In this document: positions 55,515-64,000 of the stretch, piece by piece
How positions within the stretch are numbered: position 1 is the stretch's first letter
How the letters are laid out: each line of letters starts with the position of its first letter
Assembly (NCBI GenBank): GCA_014529385.2
Contig: CM043963.1
Span: forward strand, 68,889,412-68,953,411
Direction: 5' to 3'
DNA from: Adiantum capillus-veneris
Taxonomy: Eukaryota; Streptophyta; Polypodiopsida; Polypodiales; Pteridaceae
Length of the DNA: 64,000 bases
The notes under the pieces: generated by a model
Seen by the model: only the letters and a program-made list of their open reading frames with translations
Told to the model about the DNA's origin: nothing
Database searches by the model: none
Program-made: the position numbers and the translations under genes

Positions 55515-56752
55515 TTACATTGACACTACTTCAACCCGACTATCCAACTCTTTGCACAAAATATCTTTTTTCCTTCGCCGCATCACCTTACGGCCAGCTA
55601 GGAAAAAGGAAAAATCTGATAGGTCCCTGTCCATTGACTCTTCAATTATGTCATGCCGCAAATGCTGAAGACTGCATAGCTCCCTTATTGTAACCACCAA
55701 CAGTAGGCCATGCTCTTTATCAATCACTTCCACATCCACAACAGGATTATCTTCCAAACCTGCAGAAACCTGGTCCATAGGAATGTACTTACCATTGAGC
55801 ATTTGTGATCGCATATACCAAAACGAGAGTAACAGTGATTGGCTTGCAATCATGTACTTGACAACTAGAGTATCAAGCGCAACCTTGCACCGTAAACCAA
55901 TCTCTTCCTTTACATACCATCCTCTGTCAAGAAGTTTGTCACAGGATGACTGCTTAAATGACTTGCACATGAACATAGTTTTCGTAACACGGATGTTGTA
56001 GCTATGAAAAAACTCTATGAAGAGTGCAACAGGACAAAAGTTTGCAATTCTAACCAGTTTGGTGGGAATAGAGCTATGTAGAGACCTCTGTATATCCTTG
56101 TAGAGCTTACTTTGCATTGCCTCCACCATTGTTTCCTCGAGAACTGGCCAGTCCACAGTGTTCCAATCGGTTGGTAGAGGCACTTTCACCAACATGCCAT
56201 TCTTATTCCCCGAGGTGAGTTGGTAGAAGTGGTCATAAAAAAATATTCCCTCATCAGCCAGGCTTTTGCTGCTCCTCCCTGAATACTGTAGAGAACCAAT
56301 GTGGGCATGAACAACATGGAAGAGTCTTATTATGCACTCCACAGGCTCCCATTGCTCATAAGAAGAGGGATAAACATCTGCAATATATATAAGAAGAGTT
56401 AAACTAAGAGTATCAATAAGTAAAAATGACAAATCTAATGTAATTGAGCTGTGAAGAATGGAGACATTGCTCATAAGAAGCGGGAGAAACATTGCAAAAT
56501 ATTTAAGAAAAGTTATAATGAGAGTATCAATAAGTTCACATGTCAAGAGTACTTACAATTGCAACGTGGTTGATGTATATCTGATACATTTCCACCGTTT
56601 GCTATCACCTCTGGATGGGTAAACACATGCTGAACAAGAACTTCCTTTACAGATCTTTTGCTGATTTCAACTTTGAAATCCAACACTCTGGCCTTCCATG
56701 CTGAGCGGTAAACGTTGATACCACTAGACCTCTTGGGTCTTCTTGGTTGCAT
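55515..56752 (-). CDS. Unknown two-exon gene of the large element
   Basis: Exon 1 (56752-56557) starts MQPRRPKRSSGINVYRSAWK and ends with donor GTAAGT. Exon 2 (56377-55515) begins after TATTGCAG and joins in phase. It encodes VYPSSYEQWEPVECIIRLFH and later KVPLPTDWNTVDWPVLEETM, ending in a basic tail (RKVMRRRKKDILCKEL). About 350 residues, mostly helical by composition; no domain recognised. The intron contains a diverged tandem copy of the exon 2 acceptor region (about 56470-56535 against 56352-56420). It is the last gene before the right TIR. Confidence 0.6.
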
Positions 56753-57256
56753 GAGGACCCATGAACCTTTGTTTATCCTTTGTCCAACCCATTGGTTCTC
56801 TGCACTTATTTAAGTTGATATTGTAATTGAGAATATGCTACTACTTGGCCTTCTATGCAAAGTGCAGTTGTTGGTTGTTGGTGTGAGAGACAATAAACAC
56901 CTGGAGCTTCTTGGGCGAGAAGACGTGGAAGCCATAGCTCTCAGAGAAAAGCTTTAGTGGAGGGAGATTCACTTTGAAAGCATTCTAATGGAGGGAAAGT
57001 GTTTTAGAATTCCAATATCTTGTGCGGGCTTAATGGTCACCCTCCAGTACGTTAATGACCATAAGAGAATATCAGAAGTGGGACCACATGCAAGCACCTA
57101 AAAGCTCGGTAAAAGGAAGGAAATTACGATGCTACAATCCTAGAGTCGTGAAAGTTTTATGCTATTTTCCTATTTTTTGAGTCTTTCCACGTACTTTCCT
57201 ACGTAACGTAGCCTTCGTGCTCATTGGACGCGCTCTATTTCTCTCTCTCTTCATAT

Positions 57257-57289
57257 GGCCCTCCAAATGACCTCTGAAATTTCCTAATG
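57257..57289 (-). repeat. Right terminal inverted repeat
   Basis: Reverse complement of 40650-40682 at 31 of 33 positions. Outside it lies CACCCTGTTTGTC. No matching short duplication was found next to the left TIR. Confidence 0.8.
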
Positions 57290-57424
57290 CCACCCTGTTT
57301 GTCTAAACTCAGAACTGTGAGTTAAATCTATAAAGAGGTACAAAGACAACAAATATGAAAAACTCATTCACAATGCCTTGGAGCACTATCCTATATAGAA
57401 AATTTGAAAGTATGACATTAATAT

Positions 57425-57650
57425 CTATTAACATAAGCGGAAGGGCTTCCCTTTACACGTGTTGCAATCTGCGACCTGAAGGCTAAAATCCAAAATGAAA
57501 AAAAGCTGTTGCACGCGATAAAGAGGGAGAGAGGGGAAGAGAGAGAGGCCGCCGAAGGCGGTCGGCCGTACTAGTATACTATTTGCTAACATACTATGGC
57601 GGAAGCCTTCCTATGCCACGTGTCGACTTCTGCGACGTGAAGGCGTACGA
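57425..57650. repeat. Pair of diverged direct repeats
   Basis: Segments at about 57425-57485 and 57588-57648 share the order TAACATA...GCGGAAG.GCTTCC, CACGTGT, CTGCGAC.TGAAGGC. Each contains a small GGAAG/CTTCC palindrome. They lie just outside the right TIR. Confidence 0.6.
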
Positions 57651-57893
57651 CAAAAAAAAATGAAGGGGCGAATGAAGGCTGCGAATATAGCAAAAAATAT
57701 ACCTACTGCAATATTAACCCGCTTTTCATCATAGCGCTGGTGGTGGCTCTGGGTAGCTTTCAAGTACGCATTGAAGTACAATCGCTGGCGGATTGCAGGG
57801 AACCTCAGTACCCATATTCTGTGCTCAGTGAAGTACACACTACCTCATTAGCACCTCATGAACATAGTCGTTCCCTGCTCTCCGTGAAGTACG

Positions 57894-58043
<150 letters not shown>

Positions 58044-58133
58044 AACACGCATGAGGCTCGAAGCCAGCTTGGTACGTTGCTCTTTGTCATGCTTTAACTT
58101 GCTTTTCATGTTCATGCTTGCTTTTCATGTCCA

Positions 58134-58272
<139 letters not shown>

Positions 58273-58288
58273 GCAGCGGCTATGCATG

Positions 58289-58438
58289 GACTGAGGGTTC
58301 TAACAAGCAGTCGGTAGCCAAGGGTGAGGACGAGGAGGGGCCGTAACAGATTCGAGGATGCAGGACTGAGGGTACTAACAAGCAGTCGGTAGCCAAGGGT
58401 GAGGACGAGGAGGGGCCGTAACAGATTCGAGGACGCAT
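58289..58438. repeat. 75-bp tandem repeat, two copies plus an interrupted third
   Basis: Units 58289-58363 and 58364-58438 (GGACTGAGGGT/ACTAACAAGC...) differ at few positions. A third, shorter copy begins GGACTG at 58445, is split by the copia insertion and continues at 61695. Confidence 0.9.
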
Positions 58439-58854
58439 ATGCATGGACTGTGAAGGGGATCGGGGAGCACCACAGACGGAGAGTGAGAGAGAGAGAAGGG
58501 GAGACACACACGATGTGGGTGGGGACACTCTGAAGTGGCAGCTCCCCCTATACAGTATACTCACTATAAGTATAGGGTAACAGTGGGCGGGCGCCCATGA
58601 CCTGGGCGACCGGTCAAGGCACATAGGCCTTAACCCCAACAACCTCCCACTTAAAGGCCAATGTGGCTTTAAGCAAGATCTACTAGTGTACAACTAATAG
58701 AAGGTGAGAGATTCTCTCAACCTATGCCCACTGACTCTCGATGAGCTAGTGCATCCGGCTCTACTGATAGACAAACATCCCGCTGCGGAAGCCACACAGA
58801 GCTAGCTCCAAGCTCTGCAAAGAGTCTACAAGAGCTCATGCACTCCTGCAAGTA

Positions 58855-60090
58855 TCAGTCCAATACCTGCAAACCTCCCCTATGCTCTATGCCGAGATCA
58901 GTCATTGAACAACTAATCAACCCTGCTGCAAATGCTCCCACTGCAGCTGCTATGTCGGGCCTCGAGATCAGCATCTCGTACATGAGGACACCGAATGTTG
59001 ATGCAACCCTGGCAACCTCTGCCACCTCCAACTCAAAACTCAACTCATGGCAATCCTGTCCCCTATCATAGAGACCATGGCACTCTGACTCCGAGCTCCG
59101 GAGTGACTCCTCGTGCCCACCACATATCACATGTGTACCAAGAGTATCCATCTGTCCTGAATCTGCATCAAGCTCTGGCATAAGCATATCAAGAAATGAC
59201 TCCACAATAGCCGACATCTCAGCATCCATGTGAGTCATCTCTGTCATCACCTCTGATGACTCATCCTGCTGTGACTCACTAGAGCTGTCCCGCTCTACCT
59301 GTGCATCCGTAGACGCAACCTGCACAACAAGGTCACTGCTCTGCACTCCATGCAAAGCATCCTGCAACCCACAAGCAAAAGAGACTCGCCTGCTCTCTCG
59401 CTCTCTACCTGGCTGTGTGATCACAGAGACAACACCGTCTCTCGCGTGATCCACATGCAATGGGTAACCTGTACCACTCCTGGCACCTCTCGCAATCACT
59501 AGCGAACCCAAATGCATCACAAAATCTTGCTTTCGTAGCGAAATTTGACATCCACAATCTCTAAGCTGACCAATTGAGATCAAACTCACTGTCAAATCTG
59601 GTACATAGGGCACATGTCGTAACAAGTAAGATGCACCACTCGGTAATGACTGTCTCACATCTCCTGCACCTGCTATCGCATGCACCGATCCATCGGTCAA
59701 ACGTACACTGCCAAGCATCCCGCTAGAATAGCTACAAAACCATTCATGATGCGGCGTGACATGAAACATAGCATCTGCGTCTAGCAACCACTGCGAAGGG
59801 AGTGCACTATCCACATGTATAGCATCTCGTGCATAGCTCGAGGTAGAAGTGACATCCCCGTCACTAGTATACTCCGACACTGCATCTGCCTCAACTGTCA
59901 AAGCAACTGAGTCCATGGCATCACTACATACATCTCTGAGATTGCCGTGTCTGCTACGATGTCGCATACGATGAACATAGCGCCGTCTAACGTGTCCACA
60001 ATGACCACAATACCACCATGTCACCTGTCGGCGTGCTCGTGAATGTACATGTCTCACACGAGTCCGTGATGACTCAGATCTATCATACAT
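58855..60090 (-). pseudogene. Gag C-terminus and protease of the deleted copia
   Basis: A 411-codon frame contains a damaged zinc knuckle (CGHCGHVRRRYVHRM) and a protease region WLLDADAMFHVTP followed by LISIGQLRDCG. The catalytic D-S/T-G is DAD, so the protease is dead. After residue ~250 it is an Asp/Ser/Glu-rich stretch, then GVLMYEMLISRPDIAAAVGA, the segment that normally follows the reverse transcriptase. Integrase and RT are deleted. It is one frame off from the upstream gag. Confidence 0.85.
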
Positions 60091-60091
60091 A

Positions 60092-60370
60092 TCATGTTAT
60101 CTGCGCCAAAGTGCTCTCGAAGTAGATAACAAGAGCATATACAGATTCCACAAGGTGCAAAGAGAGTGTAGATAGTGCCATCTCCTCTAGCTCCTGCCAC
60201 TGATCGTCAGACATGTTTGAAGGTCTACCTACATCACCACTCAATGGTCGATGCAACCCTTGCTGTGTCAATGCATCAAGCATACACTCTCTCCATGCCG
60301 CAAAGTCTGACCCATCAAACACGCGCATCTGTGAGAGATCACAATCTGATCGATCACCTGTCTCTGCCAT
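60092..60370 (-). pseudogene. Gag N-terminus of the deleted copia
   Basis: From MAETGDRSDCDLSQMRVFDG followed by SDFAAWRECMLDALTQQGLH, the typical copia Gag start (target-loop W and the helical UBN2 region). It continues to a TGA at 60092, and the next frame resumes at 60090. The longer frame to 60478 adds a leader unlike Gag. Confidence 0.8.
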
Positions 60371-61747
60371 GAGCACAAGTAGCAAGCTAGATAGCAAAAC
60401 CACCTCACCAACAACACCTGAAAACTGTCTACCAATATGGCCAGAAACACAATGTAAAACCTGTGAGACACACTCCAAAGTAGAGCGCCCGCAATGTCAA
60501 TACAAGCCTCGCCTACTCTAGTATCACACTGCAATCTGTGAGCTAATCACCAAGCCCACACTGTGCGGTATCGATGCATACATATGCAAAAATCTCCCAC
60601 CTGTAGAGAATACCGCATGCAAATGTTGAGTGCAACCCGCAATCTCTACCTAGATCGCATAAATGATACGCATAAAACTCCTGGGAAAATTTCGCCAGAG
60701 TTTCGTCAGTAAAACGGCCACAAAACCAGTAACCAAACTGACTGTACACTCAAAACCATGAGCAACCAAAGCGCATCAAACCGCACTCCAAATGCATGCA
60801 CCAATCTCCACACTTTGCATACATCATTGCAAACACCTGCAAATCTAGTACACAAATATCTTCTCTACCTGTGACTGCCAAAAAACATGCTCGAGGCATA
60901 CATTGCCGAGCTCAAAATGCAATCCCATTAGTCTCCCTGAGCATCAAACCACATAAGGCATACATCGTATCCTCCCACCTGTGAGGAAACTTGCAGCAAA
61001 TATCACTCTCACATCTCAGAGCAAACCATGTGTGGCATCCTCAACACACAATAAACAACTGCTGCTACAGAAAATTCAGCGTTCAGAATTTAAAAATTCT
61101 GATATGACGAGCGCGTCCGGAGCGTGCCAAAACCCCAAGGTAGACTCCTGGATCACATGTATCCGAGCCCGGGTGTGAAAGCTATGCCAAAAACCTCCGT
61201 TTCGACCCAAAAACGCAGCATAAACTGCCAAAAGAGGGCTGAAAAATGCAGCTCCTCAACCGTAGCTCGAATGAGGTTTTTGATGGCTCGAATGGCTTCG
61301 AAAGGGGGGTAAATCTCTAGGACGCCTGATGGAAACGCTCTCGAAAAGCTGAATTTGCCGATGCCGAAGTCGAAACCCTGTTTGCACTCTTGAAAGTGCG
61401 CGCGCGCGGACGCGATTTCGAGAATGAAACTGGCTCTCCGCTGTCGTCGTGACTGTGCACACACGCGCTCCCTCTGCACCTACGATCTGATACCAATTGA
61501 AGGGGATCGGGGAGCACCACAGGCGGAGAGTGAGAGAGAGAGAGAAGGAGAGACACACACGATGTGGGTGGGGAGACTCTGAAGTGGCAGCTCCCCCTAT
61601 ACAGTATACTCACTATAAGTATAGGGTAACAGTGGGCGCCCGGGCGCCCATGACCTGGGCGACCGGTCAAGGCACATTGGCCTTAACCCCAACAGACTGA
61701 GCTAACAAGCCCAACTGCAGCCAAGGGTGAGGACGAGGAGGGGCCGA

Positions 61748-62798
61748 CAGAACTTTAAGAGATATTATGCAGCGAGATACTTTGTTTGGTGGAAAAGTCA
61801 TTTTGCTTGGAGGTAACTTTCGACAAATACTACCTGCTGTACCAAAAGGTAGTCGTACAGACATTGTAAATGCTTCGTTGTGTCATTCTCACATATGGAA
61901 ATACACGAAGATACTGAGGCTTTCCAAAAATATGCGTATAGTTGATTGCGGTTCAAATTCGCTTCAACAAAGTTTTTTCCGTTGGGTGCTTGATATTGGC
62001 AATGGGGTTATGGATGATGGACGAGACTTAGATAGAGTCAAAATACCTTCACACATGATGCTTCCACGAAATAGTTTGGCAGATCTTCTAAGCTTTATAT
62101 ATAGAGATTTGTGTCATTTGCAAGATCATGCAACTTTTTTCAGAGATCGAGCAATACTTGCTCCACGGAATAAAGAGGTGGATTTAATTAATGACTATGC
62201 ATTGCAAAGAATGCATGGAGATTGCAAAGAGTATTTCAGTGCAGATTCAATTTGTATGACAGAGGAAAACACACATTTGTACACAATTGAATATCTGAAT
62301 AGCCTTACTCTTGGTGGTGGTTTTCCACCTCATGCTTTAGTCTTGAAAGAAAATGCTTCTATCATGTTGCTGCGGGATTTGGATCCAAGACGTGGATTAT
62401 GCAACGGAACTAGATTGATATGCAAACAATTTCATCATAAGGTAATTGAGGCAGAGATAGTTACATGATCAAATATTGGAGAGAGAGTTTTTCTTCCAAG
62501 GATTGACTTTATTATTGGAAGCCATCAGGGGCTTCCATTTCAAATGAAGCGTCGTCAATCTCCAATCAGGCTTGCTTTTGGGATGACTATTAACAAAGCA
62601 CAAGGGCAAACACTTGGAATTCTTGGTCTATATCTTGAGTCATTGATCTTCTCTCATGGACAGTTGTATGTTGCAATGTCACGTGTACGAAGTGCAGCTT
62701 CTATGAGGATTATTGTCAATACTGAAAACACTCAAGCGGAGTGTTACTACACTCCAAACATTGTATTCAAGGAAGTATTACAACTAGCGAGCTCATAA
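61748..62798 (+). pseudogene. Helitron-type Pif1-like helicase, C-terminal part
   Basis: DRTLRDIMQRDTLFGGKVIL followed by LGGNFRQILPAV, then LSKNMR, ILAPRNKEVDLIND, LCNGTRLICKQ, FGMTINKAQGQTLG (motif V) and LYVAMSRVRSAASM (motif VI). This is the downstream two thirds of the SF1B Pif1 helicase domain found at the C-terminus of Helitron Rep/Hel proteins. The Walker-B-like GGDFRQ motif has Asn for Asp, and an in-frame TGA stands at 62466-62468, so it is inactive. The Rep domain and the helicase P-loop are missing upstream, where the 75-bp repeats begin. Confidence 0.88.
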
Positions 62799-62895
62799 TA
62801 ATAAGTTCAAATTGACATTGTGGATCTCACTTAAAGTCAGACACACTTGATGTTAAATCTTATTCATATCTCTTAGATCAAAGTATTTCCCACAG

Positions 62896-63560
62896 ATGGC
62901 TCCTCGACGCAGTGCCTCCTATGTAGTGGGTCACATCACTGAATTCATTCGAGGTATTTATCTTCTTTTTTAAATTGGTTTATTATTAACTTGACCTATT
63001 ATTTTCTTGAGAAGATTGGCTTATACATTGACTTACTCTGTTGAAGATCCACCGCAATGGAGGGGAGGAGTTCCTGCTATGTTTTTGGTGATTTTATTTG
63101 ATCAAACTCATATTATATTGTAAGAGTTTTTATATATGATATATTTGTAGTTTTAAGCTTTTATTGCTCTACATAATTCATGGATTCCTTTGCAGAGATC
63201 ACTCCCATCGAGGTTTTATCATCGTAAGTGTTTATGAAATGCTATACTTAGGTAGAGATATGTCCATGGAAGTTCTTGGATACTACCATGTTGCCTTTTC
63301 TTCGAACCACGAGCATCGTCAAATTCAAGTTAATATTTGTTTTGTGAATGACGAGAGGCCCGTCAATGCACAACAGGTGGGGGTTGCTGGAGACCACACT
63401 ACACCATATCGATTGAGGATATTTACTCAAGTTGAAACACCACCCTGTATCTTGCAAAATGTATACAACATAGGTGTATCTTGCAAAATGTATACAACAT
63501 AGGTCCTTGGACTTATAGAATCCCTAACGTGGTCTCTCGAAGGCTACACTTTGAATAACT
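62896..63560 (+). CDS. Unknown spliced gene, tandem copy 1
   Basis: Exon 1 MAPRRSASYVVGHITEFIR ends at GAG|GTATTT (62953). Exon 2 from about 63047 reads DPPQWRGGVPAMF. Exon 3 after TTTGCAG (from 63196) reads RDHSHRGFIIVSVYEMLYLG, HVAFSSNHEHRQIQVNICFV and TPYRLRIFTQVETPPC. A 29-bp tandem duplication at 63446-63503 shifts the frame and creates an early stop; without it the frame would run to a TAA near 63558. No family recognised. It follows the Helitron helicase in the same orientation and could be Helitron cargo or an accessory gene. Confidence 0.45.
63446..63503 (+). repeat. 29-bp tandem duplication
   Basis: The unit TGTATCTTGCAAAATGTATA plus CAACATAGG occurs at 63446-63474 and exactly again at 63475-63503. 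Confidence 0.97.
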
Positions 63561-63620
63561 ATTTTGTATTGTTTCTTTGTGAAGTTGTAAAATTTCAAAG
63601 TCTTTTGAATTGCTTTCAAT

Positions 63621-63636
63621 CCCCCCCCCCCCCCCC

Positions 63637-63674
<38 letters not shown>
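63621..63674. repeat. C27 then (TC)n tract
   Basis: 27 consecutive C followed by about 13 TC units, the same C/CT pairing seen at 58136-58272 in reverse order. Confidence 0.97.
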
Positions 63675-63678
<4 letters not shown>

Positions 63679-63803
63679 TCCTTCACTAAAACAAAAGAAA
63701 GAAGGACATGATTCTCTACGGCATGATCGTCAAAGTCCTTTTTATTCTATTTCATATTTGTTCCTCTTAAACTTCCAAATCTGTGCTGTTAGAGCAGATA
63801 AAG

Positions 63804-64000
63804 AATGGCACGATACATCATGGTTTCGTACACCCTCAATGATGTACCTACTTATATTAGAGGTATGTAAATGTAAAATCTTATCTTTGTTACTTACTCT
63901 TACCATGACTGAGAACTTATTGGCCTTTATTTGTATGTTTATACGTGTAACATTTTTTCTAGATTCTCCATTGTGGAGGGGTCCTGCATATGCTGAGGAT
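63804..64000 (+). CDS. Unknown spliced gene, tandem copy 2 (cut by window end)
   Basis: Exon 1 MARYIMVSYTLNDVPTYIR ends AGAG|GTATGT. Exon 2 after TTTTCTAG reads DSPLWRGPAYAED to the window edge. Exon lengths, intron phase (1) and the [D]xPxWRG motif parallel copy 1, so the two are tandem paralogues. Confidence 0.5.

Larger units (their letters stand above)
58451..61694 (-). mobile_element. Non-autonomous copia deletion derivative (3.2 kb)
   Basis: LTRs 58451-58641 (191 bp) and 61498-61694 (197 bp) are nearly identical, starting TGAAGGGGATCGG and ending CCCCAACA. TSD GACTG is present at 58446-58450 and 61695-61699. On the minus strand a PBS (TGGTATCAGATC, 61495-61484) follows the 5' LTR and a polypurine tract (AAGTGGGAGGT, 58652-58642) precedes the 3' LTR. 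Only gag, a protease remnant and a scrap of RT/RNase H remain, so it must be mobilised in trans. LTR similarity suggests a recent insertion. Confidence 0.93.

Overview
The window is eukaryotic nuclear DNA from a repeat-rich, large-genome land plant. The evidence is Tnt1-type Ty1/copia elements primed by initiator tRNA-Met, an L1-type LINE, a Helitron-type Pif1 helicase, GT-AG introns, and a universal-stress-protein (USP) gene of the plant type. Very long GA, CA and AT microsatellites and C tracts are scattered throughout. A fern or other non-seed plant is my guess, but the sequence does not fix the species.

Layout. 1-10.1 kb: decayed Ty1/copia pieces, a MITE-like inverted repeat around a C34 tract, and little else. 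11.07-37.16 kb: the best host-gene candidate, a minus-strand USP-domain gene. Exon 1 lies at 36.9-37.16 kb and exons 2-3 at 11.07-11.40 kb; splice sites and phases are compatible across a ~25.5 kb intron. That intron holds a ~4 kb tandem repeat (three copies). The third copy is split by a Ty1/copia element (A, 20878-32526, TSD TCGAT), which is itself split by a young, apparently intact copia element (B, 25461-31499, TSD GGACA, opposite strand). A short non-autonomous LTR element (33314-35704) and a strong inverted repeat (36511-36650) follow. 39.0-39.7 kb: the 3' end of a minus-strand Ty3/gypsy element.

40.65-57.29 kb: the most interesting region. A 33-bp inverted repeat (31/33 matching) brackets ~16.6 kb. 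It contains a five-exon transposase-like gene, a minus-strand gene of unknown function, a histone-H3-like protein joined to a Ulp1-type cysteine protease, an acidic linker, an FCP1/NIF-type phosphatase module and a second unknown minus-strand gene. I read it as a large cargo-carrying DNA transposon of a class I cannot name. It has been invaded by a full-length LINE (about 45.99-50.6 kb) whose ORF1 and ORF2 share one frame and are separated by a single UAG.

57.3-64 kb: GA and CT microsatellites, a 75-bp tandem repeat interrupted by a deleted non-autonomous copia (58451-61694, TSD GACTG), the C-terminal part of a Helitron Pif1-like helicase, and two tandem copies of an unknown spliced gene, the second cut by the window edge. 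Short tandem duplications (26, 29, 42, 75, 172 and 690 bp) recur and often break reading frames.
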